A stretch of DNA of 64,000 nucleotides from Candidatus Zixiibacteriota bacterium (GTDB taxonomy: Bacteria > Zixibacteria > MSB-5A5 > GN15 > JAAZOE01): positions 1 to 64,000 of the forward strand of contig JAZGGI010000026.1 in assembly GCA_036480375.1 (NCBI GenBank), read 5' to 3'. The translations under genes and the position numbers were made by a program. The number at the start of each line of letters is the position of its first letter. Positions within the stretch are counted from its first letter, which is position 1. Under the pieces are notes generated by a model. The model was not told the origin of the DNA and did not search any database. It saw only the letters and a program-made list of their open reading frames with translations. Below are positions 28,222 through 37,200 of the stretch, in pieces.

Positions 28222-30521
28222 GTGAATGTACTGACAAACGATTTGAACAGATGCTTCACGCCTATGAACTGGGCCTGTTGAATGACAATCAAAGGCAGGA
28301 ATTCGAAATCCACCTTCTTGGTTGTAGCCATTGCTGGACGCTGGCCCGGCAGTTGAAAGACGCCGCGCCCATAATTAACCGGGACACCGATATTCAAATC
28401 CTGATGGACCGCATAGTGGATGAGTCACCGGAGGAGGCCGCGGTTGCGGCCGAAAAGCAATTCAGAGGTTTTCTCGCCAGAAGATTACGCCCGATTCTTA
28501 TCCCTGCCGTCATGATTGCGATTATAGTCATGGTCCTTATTCTGAAGCCGTGGCAGATCCAAATTAGTCCGACACAGGAGGCCGTCGCCGAAGAATTCCG
28601 CATCGCCATCATCTATTTTGACAATCTTGCTAACCCCGACGATCCCCTGAAATGGGGGGAAATAATCACCAACCTCCTCATTACCGATCTCGCCGAATCA
28701 CAATACCTGCAGGTTATATCCAGTCAACGTCTATACGATTTGATGCGCCAGTCAGGGCATGAAAAAATCAACGCCCTTAACCGGGATATCGCCACCGAGA
28801 TTGCCAGTAAAGGTCGAGCGAAATGGATGATCATGGGACATATCCTGCAGGAAGAACCATACATGGAAATCACCTCTCAGCTGGTCGAAGTCGCTTCCGG
28901 TCATGTTGTTGCCGCTCAGCACATTACTGGCGGCCCGGATGATGATCCCTTTTCGCTGGTAGATAGGCTCACGGCTGAATTGAAACAGGACCTGACCCTA
29001 CCTCTTGAGGCAGCTCAGGAACTCGACCGTCCAGTCGCCGAAGTGACGACGAATTCGGCTGAAGCGTATCGCCATTATCTCACCGGCGTTGACTCCTATT
29101 ATAAGCTTTACCGGGGCGAAGCAATTGAAAGCTTCGAGAAGGCCCTGACATATGACTCGACCTTTGCCATGGCATATTATTACCTGGCCTTGCTCAAGGA
29201 TGGTCGATTAACCGAGAAAGCAGTCAAATACAGTAACCGGGCAGGCAAAAAGGAACAACATTATATTCGTAGTCTGGAGGCTGTCTACCGAAGGGATATG
29301 TCCCGTGCCATTGAGGAATTGGAGGCTTTGGTGACGCGATATCCAGATGAGAAAAAGGCCTATTATGATATTGGCCGGTTTAAATATACCATCGGCGACT
29401 TTGACGAGAGTTTTGCGAATCTTGAAAAAGCTATTGATATTGATCCCTATTACAAACCGGCCTATAATCAGCTGGCCTATGCCTATGATAATGTCGGTAA
29501 TTTCGAAAAGGCATTATGGGCCATAAATAAATATATCGAACTGGCTCCAGATGAAGCCAATCCCTATGATACACGAGGAGATATTTATTCCAAGAACGGA
29601 AGACTTGATGCAGCGATCGAGTCTTTTCAAATGGCCTTACAGATAAAACCGGATTTTGTCACTTCCCTGGAATCCCTCGGCCGCATGTACATCTTCAAGC
29701 GTGAATATGCCAAGGCCAAAAGTTGTATCATGGCATTTGGCAAAACTGAAAATGAACGATACAAATCGAGTGCCGGGCGATACCTGGTGGAAATTTTTGT
29801 CTACAGCGGGCAATTCCGGAAGGCATTGGAAATTCTCGATAGCTGCATCGCCGCCGAGACATTAGAAATAACCGCGGGAGCGAATACACGCAAGCCGGAA
29901 TACAAGCTCTTGCAGAAGGCCCAGGTGTTGGAGGAACTGAAAGATTTCCAGGGCGCCGCCGAAACCTATGAGGAGTATCTTGCCTGCCCGCCGACCGGTT
30001 TTGGTAATACCGCCGCAGGATATCATGCCTTTTATATCCAGTTCCTGATTGGAATCGGCGAGATGAAAAAAGCTGAGGAGTTGGCCGATACTTTGAAGCA
30101 AATGCTTGAAGAATCCAACGAACCCCTGAATTCATACTGGTTCGTCCTGGGATTGATTAATCGGGCCAAGGGTAAGCCAGAGCAAGCGGTCACATATTTT
30201 GAAAAAGTGACGCCAGACATTACAGATTTTTATTCTCGTTTCTGGAAAGCGCGCGCCTACCTTGAGGCAGAACAGCTGGAGGAAGCTGTCGCCGAGTTTG
30301 AAAAACTGCTGTCCGTTTACAGTTCGCACCGGGTGTTCTTCGGGGTGTGGGGCGTCAGGACACACTATTACCTCGGACTGGCATATGAGCGATCCAAATG
30401 GTTCGGAAAGGCTGTTGAGCAGTACCAAGCCTTTCTCGATTATTGGCAAAACGCCGATACACCAATAGACGAGGTGGAGGATGCCAAGATACGGTTGCAG
30501 CGTTTAAGTATTAAGTCCTAG
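28218..30521 (+). CDS. Anti-sigma zinc finger fused to a TolB/FlgO-like domain and TPR array
   Basis: The 767-residue protein has a zf-HC2 domain at 1-50 (IHLLGCSHC, the HxxxCxxC motif), one membrane helix at about 92-112 (ILIPAVMIAIIVMVLIL), then outside: a FlgO/TolB-N-like domain (125-255; AIIYFDNLANPDDPLKWGE, ITNLLITDLAES, VISSQRLYDLMRQ) and about 12 TPR repeats (275-760; SAEAYRHYLTGVDSYYKLYRG, YNQLAYAYDNVGNFEKALW). It probably holds the sigma factor encoded just upstream at the membrane and senses a periplasmic protein or glycan by the TPR part; this is inferred. A decayed copy of its C-terminal end lies at 30851-31127 on the other strand. Confidence 0.88.
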   Translation: MSECTDKRFEQMLHAYELGLLNDNQRQEFEIHLLGCSHCWTLARQLKDAAPIINRDTDIQILMDRIVDESPEEAAVAAEKQFRGFLARRLRPILIPAVMIAIIVMVLILKPWQIQISPTQEAVAEEFRIAIIYFDNLANPDDPLKWGEIITNLLITDLAESQYLQVISSQRLYDLMRQSGHEKINALNRDIATEIASKGRAKWMIMGHILQEEPYMEITSQLVEVASGHVVAAQHITGGPDDDPFSLVDRLTAELKQDLTLPLEAAQELDRPVAEVTTNSAEAYRHYLTGVDSYYKLYRGEAIESFEKALTYDSTFAMAYYYLALLKDGRLTEKAVKYSNRAGKKEQHYIRSLEAVYRRDMSRAIEELEALVTRYPDEKKAYYDIGRFKYTIGDFDESFANLEKAIDIDPYYKPAYNQLAYAYDNVGNFEKALWAINKYIELAPDEANPYDTRGDIYSKNGRLDAAIESFQMALQIKPDFVTSLESLGRMYIFKREYAKAKSCIMAFGKTENERYKSSAGRYLVEIFVYSGQFRKALEILDSCIAAETLEITAGANTRKPEYKLLQKAQVLEELKDFQGAAETYEEYLACPPTGFGNTAAGYHAFYIQFLIGIGEMKKAEELADTLKQMLEESNEPLNSYWFVLGLINRAKGKPEQAVTYFEKVTPDITDFYSRFWKARAYLEAEQLEEAVAEFEKLLSVYSSHRVFFGVWGVRTHYYLGLAYERSKWFGKAVEQYQAFLDYWQNADTPIDEVEDAKIRLQRLSIKS

Positions 30522-30687
30522 TGATTCCGATTGTACACCGTTAGACAATTTGGACAGGTGTAGTTGAAATTTAAGATATAGTTTGTCTAATAGCAATTAC
30601 TTTTTTGTAGTCTCGTTTTCTCAGTTTGCTGGAATAGTTATGGAATCTTAAGAATCTTAAAAAACCCAATATATCGGGAAATATATA

Positions 30688-30810
30688 TATGCCCGCCACC
30701 GACCAAGATTGTTATCGGACAATGGTCCGTGTTATATCTCCGGTGAGCTAAAGAGCTATCTGGCCGATAATGACAATTACTACCCTCTCAGAATACAGGT
30801 ATCAACATAA
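30688..30810 (+). pseudogene. IS3-family OrfB (integrase core) fragment
   Basis: Reading rightward gives ARHRPRLLSDNGPCYIS, then GELKSYLAD, and a stop at 30808. SDNGP around the second catalytic Asp and the GELKSYL segment are typical of the rve domain in IS3-type transposases. Both ends are truncated. It lies on the strand opposite to the IS3 OrfA fragment at 31092-31241. Confidence 0.8.
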
Positions 30811-30850
30811 GTCCCCCTGCCGCAGGTTGGCGACTGATACTTTGGTTGAA

Positions 30851-31127
30851 TTAAAATTGATTTTGTAATCGAGTTAACCGCTTTCCGGCATCATCGATGG
30901 TTTTTAAGTCCGCATCAGCATCTTGCCAAGACTTAAGAAATTTCGAATACTCCCTAATAGCTGATTCATTCTGGTTGTCATTTTCGTAGGCAATTCCAAG
31001 ATAATAGTGCAATTTGACGCTCAAATGACTATTTAGAAATCTGCGATATGAAAAATCTTTCTTGATGCCTTCAAATCCATTAATTGCCGCCTTATAATTT
31101 CCGGATTTCAAATATGCTGACTTCGCC
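30851..31127 (-). pseudogene. Remnant of a TPR protein, C-terminal end
   Basis: This leftward fragment reads AYLKSGNYKAAINGFEGIK, HYYLGIAYENDNQNESAIRE, then KRLTRLQNQF and a stop. It matches the last 90 residues of the 28218-30521 product (HYYLGLAYERSKWFGKAVEQ, ending RLQRLSIKS), so it is the tail of a diverged paralogue. Upstream it is joined directly to an IS3 OrfA fragment; no start or zinc finger remains. Confidence 0.75.
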
Positions 31128-31241
31128 CTTAAGTCCTTCCAGCACAATGCGAATCTTCTCCTCGGTGGAATACTTGCGCCTCGTCTTACGACGAATCTCC
31201 CGGACTACCGATTCAGGACTCTGGCTTCTGTTGCCACTCAT
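31092..31241 (-). pseudogene. IS3-family OrfA fragment with left terminal repeat
   Basis: The ATG at 31241 follows GAGAGGAG and encodes MSGNRSQSPESVVREIRRKT, then RRKYSTEEKIRIVLEGLKGE, the start of an IS3-type OrfA with its helix-turn-helix. Similarity ends near 31128, after which the frame enters the TPR remnant and stops at 31092. The sequence TGTCGTTTCAGCCTAAAGTG (on the minus strand, near 31300-31327) is probably the IS terminal repeat. Confidence 0.8.
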
Positions 31242-31658
31242 AACTAACTCCTCTCTGATATGCCAAATCTACAAAACCACGTCTTAAATTCAAGCCATTC
31301 CTGTCCACTTTAGGCTGAAACGACACAGTAAAATCAAATGCGTACGAATGGCCGAAATAGCAGATATTGAGCGGGTTTGAGTTAGTTATTAAGCCGCATT
31401 ATCAATTACCCAGTTGATGAACTCGTCTCGTAGCCCCCGCTATTTTCTTATGTGATTACTTAACAACAAGTTACGATAATGCGTATTGTCACAATAGACA
31501 GAACTTCTTCGGTACAGAATTAGGCTTTTCACCGAATTTAGTTTCAATTCATTCGACTAAGCAGGATGGGGGGTTCGATTCCCCCCGGCTATTGTACCAC
31601 TTTCTAAGTCAGTTTTTTCACAGCGTTTGTCAAGTTCGCTGGGGATTGAAAACAGAAA
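31242..31658. other. Gene-free stretch between IS remnant and opine-dehydrogenase gene
   Basis: It holds the IS3 terminal repeat (31300-31327) and the T-arm-like element at 31560-31599. I found no coding frame with support. Confidence 0.5.
31560..31599 (+). other. tRNA/tmRNA 3'-end-like fragment (possible att remnant)
   Basis: GGGGG-TTCGATT-CCCCC at about 31568-31585 is a perfect T-arm, followed by CGGCTATTGTACCA ending in ACCA. No matching 5' acceptor strand, D-arm or anticodon arm was found upstream, and no tmRNA tag frame. It looks like the 3' piece of a tRNA or tmRNA gene left by an integration event. Confidence 0.5.
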
Positions 31659-32873
31659 TTAGTCCAGTATGGCATCGATGCTGTTGAGTCCATACACCGG
31701 AGGAATGCCGGACATGAATTCCGAGGTCAGGCTTTCGCTGTTCAATAACAATCTATTCCCCTCGATGATTTTCTCATTGCGCAATTGCTGGGCCCAGTCG
31801 ATGATGCTATCAATGGTGGGAACGTCCAGAGCTAGTTGGTCGGCAATCCATTTTGCGATGCACAGGCCATAATGAATGTCGTCTGTAAAGAAGCGGTGGT
31901 CCTTGTCAATGATCCATTCGCCGCTTTCTAATTGAATGGTGGGTGGTTTGATGGCTCCCAACGTCAGCGAAGTCGTGAATGACTCGCGAATGTCGGTGTT
32001 TTCCGACTGGTATGAGAGTCGCTCAAGACCCAAATAATCAAGCATGTATTGGAAATCCTGCTGAGGATATTTTGCCTTGATGGTATCTCGAATCTTAGAG
32101 AAATCCGCGTCTAATTCCTGTAGAAGGTCGGCGGATTTTTGGTCATAGTCGCGGTAAAAATAGGGGATATCTTCTTTGTTCGCCCATTTTCCATCGTATT
32201 TGAGAAACAAACCGTAGCAACGCGAAGGATGGATGATTTGGTTGTCGACAGACAGAGTCAGTGACAAAAAATTGGCGGCCTGTCGGAAAGGTCCTTTTTT
32301 CAGCCACCGCTCGCAAATATTCTTCAACAAAAGGTCATTGAGTTCAGAGAAACGATTCGGCGGTGACACCGCCACGACATTGAGCTCCTTACAACCATAG
32401 GTCACTCCCACCTTACCATACTCAATGACCCGGCAAATCCACGGAATCAAACCGATGGCAAAGGTGGTGATATTGTTCAAATCGAATTTCTTCTTGATCT
32501 CATCGACCATCCAGTTAAATCCTGCTTGACCATAGATGGTCCCGACAAACACCTCTTTATCTTTCGCAAGATGCGGCGCCAGGCCGTGAAGAGCGAAGCG
32601 ATATTTGCATACAGGCATGCACAAAATCACAAAACTTGCCTGTGGAATGACTTCAGCCGGATTGTCACTGATTTTCGTCAGGGAACCACTAAACTCCTCC
32701 TGGAGTTCCCCATGAATCGAGTGCAACTGAACATCGACCTTCCGGGACCATTCCTTCGGCTTTCGTGTGAGAATGTTGACGTCAAAACCCGCACCGGAAA
32801 GAAAAGGAATCAAAACATGCGTACTACTACCACCACCGACAATCGTCACATCTTGTCTTTCTTGTTCAACCAT
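31659..32873 (-). CDS. Octopine/opine-dehydrogenase-like NAD(P)-dependent oxidoreductase
   Basis: The 404-residue protein begins with a Rossmann fold: VTIVGGGSSTHVLIPFLSGAG (about 9-29, a GxGxxxH-like dinucleotide loop) and ILTRKPKEW. The C-terminal domain carries NQIIHPSRCYG (about 210), matching the NxxxHP motif whose His is catalytic in opine dehydrogenases. Such enzymes reductively join an amino acid to a keto acid; related ones act in metallophore (staphylopine-type) synthesis. No synthase or transporter gene adjoins it, so its product is unknown. It is isolated among IS remnants and repeats, which suggests transfer. Confidence 0.75.
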   Translation of the reverse strand: MVEQERQDVTIVGGGSSTHVLIPFLSGAGFDVNILTRKPKEWSRKVDVQLHSIHGELQEEFSGSLTKISDNPAEVIPQASFVILCMPVCKYRFALHGLAPHLAKDKEVFVGTIYGQAGFNWMVDEIKKKFDLNNITTFAIGLIPWICRVIEYGKVGVTYGCKELNVVAVSPPNRFSELNDLLLKNICERWLKKGPFRQAANFLSLTLSVDNQIIHPSRCYGLFLKYDGKWANKEDIPYFYRDYDQKSADLLQELDADFSKIRDTIKAKYPQQDFQYMLDYLGLERLSYQSENTDIRESFTTSLTLGAIKPPTIQLESGEWIIDKDHRFFTDDIHYGLCIAKWIADQLALDVPTIDSIIDWAQQLRNEKIIEGNRLLLNSESLTSEFMSGIPPVYGLNSIDAILD

Positions 32874-33708
32874 GTTGTCACCTTATCTGTTTGCAATTTT
32901 CAAAATGACAGGACTCTCCTCAACATTATCCGCTACGAGTAATCGCTTTCTTCATTCGTACAACTCACCCAGACACATTATAATATATTAAAACACAACA
33001 GTAATATGAACATTAAATTAGCCAGGGTGCCCCAAGTCTTCAGACTTGGGAAAGGATAACTTCTACAAATCATCTATCGGCACGATCTGCAGCCCATCCG
33101 AAAAATAAGCGAAGCGCATTTTTTTGGATGGGGTCCCACAAAGAGCATTTACAAATATCCAACCAATCTGATGTATTTTCAGAATTCATCCGCATTAGTA
33201 AGATGGAATATATTGCATATACACAATTGCCCGCAGGGGCTCATCGCGACGATCCCGCATTGTAGGCCAATATTTCCGTGAAAGGCGGAAACACCGAGCG
33301 ACAGCTGAAAACAGGCTTTCGCCTGTTGATATGACCCAAAACGTTAATCTGAGGAAACAAACCCATTTTTCTCATCAGATGTGGACATTTACCGCATACA
33401 GTAAGGAGAATGAAGGGAATACCGTATCAGCCCAAATAATGCAGAGACATCCCTGGGGTTGTCACTACAAAATAAATGACATTTAGGAGCGATGTGGATA
33501 TCGGCCTGTAACTATTCATTTCATGGTTATTTCGTACCCAGCATAACATATCGCTCGCATAACCGCAACACCCCACAACTTTTTGCCTGGCATGCACTTG
33601 AAGGCATGACTGTGGGCCTCAAACATCCGGCATAATAATTGCTAATTCCCAATTAGACAGAAAATTGGATAGTAGCTAACTATCCCGAACAAGAATGTGA
33701 GGCAAAAG
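32874..33708. repeat. Repeat-rich gap, family B copy 2 and a perfect palindrome
   Basis: No gene is supported. CCCAAGTCTTCAGACTTGGG at 33031-33050 is a hairpin with a 9-bp stem. From 33092 to 33405 lies an inverted copy of the 24100-24420 repeat, including the stem with core GCGCTTCGCTTATTTTTCGG (33093-33133, minus strand) and the ACAGGC/GCCTGT hairpin (33311-33326). Confidence 0.75.
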
Positions 33709-34242
33709 ATGTTATCAAAAAAAACACGTAGATTAATCCTTATGGCTATTATAACGATTTGCGTAACGGTAAATCCTTTACGTGCCAGAAGCCTGGATTT
33801 TGGATTTGGAGTTGGGACCAGTACAGTCGGAATTGGGATTAATTTGAACGCGACCTATCAGATTAAGACATTATCCTATTCTTTCCGTGTCATAAGGCAC
33901 GAAGAAATGCAGATCATTGGCACAACTTCGCCTTCCGAATCCGCGACCGATGTTTCGTTTTTAATTGGATTGAGATCAAGAAAAGAAGGGAATTTATCGT
34001 CTTCGCTTGAGCTGGGAGTGGGCTGGCTCAATATGGTCACTCGAGGAGATCTCATCAGCCGTGGGTTTTTTCATACGAGCCATGAAAAGATTCATGTAAA
34101 GACATTTGGTATGGCGTTTCAAACTCAACTTTATTATAAACATGTCGGGTTAAATATTTTCGCCAATTTCTCCAATTTAGCCAAACTAAGCCAGGATAAA
34201 CCCTTCGGCGGCGTGGCGTTGTGCGTCAGATTCGGGGGGTGA
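33709..34242 (+). CDS. Probable outer-membrane beta-barrel-like exported protein
   Basis: I choose the ATG at 33709, seven bases after GAGG; a GTG at 33697 is in frame. The 177-residue product has a basic N-terminus and hydrophobic stretch (LILMAIITICVTVNPL), then alternating strands such as LDFGFGVGTSTVGIGINLNATY, SSLELGVGWLNMV and FGGVALCVRFGG at the C-terminus ending near an aromatic residue. This is compatible with an 8-stranded outer-membrane barrel. I recognise no family. It is a single gene between repeats and the giant leftward gene. Confidence 0.6.
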   Translation: MLSKKTRRLILMAIITICVTVNPLRARSLDFGFGVGTSTVGIGINLNATYQIKTLSYSFRVIRHEEMQIIGTTSPSESATDVSFLIGLRSRKEGNLSSSLELGVGWLNMVTRGDLISRGFFHTSHEKIHVKTFGMAFQTQLYYKHVGLNIFANFSNLAKLSQDKPFGGVALCVRFGG

Positions 34243-34283
34243 TAATTCATATCTATTCGATAGAATACTTTTATGCTCTAAGA

Positions 34284-37200
34284 TTACGGGCAGTTGGCGC
34301 AGGGTTCCGGGCCGTTATTCTGCAAATATTGAATAAGATATAAGGCGTCTCCCACATTAACCGATCCATCACAATTAGCATCGGCTGCTTCCATTGGATC
34401 TGGGGGCGGGCCGCTATTGAATATGAAGTCAATTATATATTGCGGGTCATCACCGTCAACAACACCATCACCGTTGGCATCGCCGCAAATAAAAGTAAGC
34501 TCTTCGATTGTTACTAATCCATCAATCAAAGTCGGGAATATAGATGCACCCGTGGTATCGCCCAATTCGTTTTTATCATAGGCGTCTTCGGCAAACGCTA
34601 TGTTGGTTTCTCCCAAAGGAGCATCGTTTTTCACATCAAGAAATAAACGAATAATCGGTTCCGAATCAGATGAGATTTTGGCGTTCAGGTCCATATCCGG
34701 TAAAAATCTGATTAATATTTCACCTGGTTCGCGGCGCTGAGTTTCTACCACGCCGCCGCTTGAAATATAATTCTGGCAACGATTCAGTAGTTCGTATGCC
34801 AGAGTAATGGTATCACTTTGAGGATCCAAAAATACCGGATTAAATATGGCGGTATCATATATTAATCGAGCCTGCAAACCGCTCACTGTTTCCAAATTAG
34901 AAAATTCAATATTTAGCGGGATATTTTCAGCTCCAGTTGTTGCCGTAAAAGGTGAAATTCTTATCGTATCGTTAATTGATATACTCTCCGGGCCAATGAT
35001 TTCAGAATATATTGTTGATTCCCGGAAACCCTGTTCATAGCAGGGGTCGCAATTCCGATAACTCTCTTCATCTATAATCAGTCTTATCAAATATACAAAG
35101 TCGGCAACAGTCAAAGCGGCATTATCACAATTAACATTTGAATTTATTATGCTTTCCTGTTCATGCCCCTGAAATGCGGAAGTTCCCCACCTAAAATAAT
35201 TAACGAACATGACTGCGTCAGACACTTCGCAATTCAATCCATTAAAATTAATATCGCCGGTATATTCGTTTCCGGTTGAATTAAGGCCATGTTCAAACCA
35301 TATATCGCTCATCTCGAAAAAAAGGCCATTGCTGTAAACATCACAAAACCATACATGCCAAAACTCCTCTATTGTTTCCGGCCTGAGCAAATCATGCGTC
35401 TTGTGAAGAACCACATCCATAATTTCATTCATGCTGATATTCAGGTTATCTTTTACATTATCAGGATGGTGTGGTCTGTCAAGAATTCCCCAATCGATTT
35501 CACCGCTGTAATCATCGACATTGTCGTCATAAATATCCCACAGTATTCCGGCGACAGATGCTTCGCAGCTATCACCCATAGCATTTGCTGAACCCTCCGT
35601 TAGATTATGCGTGACACCTTGCCGTCCCCATTCTCCATTTTCTGAATTAACCCATAACGTATCCTTGAAATTATTGTAGCTGTCATACCATACTTCGCGG
35701 TTTTCACTAAACGAAGCCCAAAAATGGGCGAAACCTTCAAGCGATGCCAGGCCAGGAGGAACTATGAAGTTCCAATAATGTGATTGACTAATATTTAGGT
35801 CAAAAAATCGGTCAAGCAGTTCATATTTGTGAGCCAATTCATGATATATAACGCCGGCGTCATAAGAGTCCGGGTAGGCTAAAGCGGGATCATTAGCAGT
35901 AGATATTCTAAGTGACTGAGCACTTGCACCCGTTTCAACGCTGTCATTTAGGATAGCGGTATGTTTTCCGGGGTACAGACCGGTAACGGAATTCCAAAGC
36001 TTGAAATTATTACGGGCGATATCGGCCACGTAGAAATAATCACTTTTCGAGGTATCTATGCCAATATTGTATAAATTTAAGATACCACATCCCACATTTT
36101 CATTTACGTCAGAATCGTAATAATAAGTTATTTGTCCCGCCAGATCGCTTTTGACCTCAATTGTATCATTATCAGCGAATATCCGAACGGCAATATCCAA
36201 TTCGGTTCCGTCATTATCGGCATACATGTTAAGTACCGGATCGAATTGAAAATATCCCAAATTATTGGTAAATGTCAGCCCATCATCGACCCTGATTCGG
36301 GGCGTGTTGGTCGATAAGTCATAATCCCATAGTTCAACGCGAAAGTACGATAAACTATGATACTGTAAATATGGTTGTCCCAATTCCCAATAATTTATCC
36401 GGCCGCTGACAGTTACTGTGGGACTGTCTTCACCCCAGACCCAGACGTTGTCGAGAAAAACCCCATTCTCGGAAGTGACAATATTATGAGAAACGAATTT
36501 GAAACAAAAATCCAGCGAATCCTCACCCTGGGGATTATCAATTTGAAAAGTGTAGATCTTCCATCCATAATCATTATCAGGGAAACGCCATGAGTCACCA
36601 AAATGTACAGCCGCGCTTGTCCATTCCTCTCCCAATTTATACCAGAAGAAACAATTGTCGTATTCATAAGGAAGATTTGATGCCAGTTCATGATTAATGC
36701 AATATGAAATGTAAACGCGCAATTGTTCGCCGACATAAATTTGTTCGGCGAGCAAAAGCGGCGATTCAATATTGTGCGTGTATTGACTGCATTGATTGTA
36801 TCCGGCGGCCCAGGCATATCTATATCCACCGTCGCAGGGATTTTCATTGGGGCACTCTTCAATTTTCCATATATGTATGCCGTTTAATGGATTTAAATCA
36901 TCCGTAATCCATGAATTTCCCAATGATGAACGTTCAAAATTATCATAAAGCAGATCGCCGCCCGATGACGATTCCTGATTTTCAGGCGGTTCTTCGTCAG
37001 GATCGGAGTATGGCAGTATTTTGATTCCGTTTTCAAGAAGAGTATCCAGTTGTTCGGGAGTCAGAAAAACTTTATAGTGATGTTCTTTGGTAGTTGAGAT
37101 AAGAGAATCAACCTTGCCTTTAGCAAAATCGTAATCTTTGGTAGCGGACAAGTCGAGAATGAATACATCTTTCCGCATCCACTCCCAGTATTCTATCATT

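Noticed and set aside
31301-31600. Complete tmRNA gene ending at the T-arm
   Set aside because: No 5' acceptor strand, no tag-peptide frame ending in an Ala-rich motif; only the 3' piece is tRNA-like.
24031-33326. CRISPR array
   Set aside because: The repeats here are few, long, inverted and not evenly spaced; no repeat-spacer pattern exists anywhere in the window.
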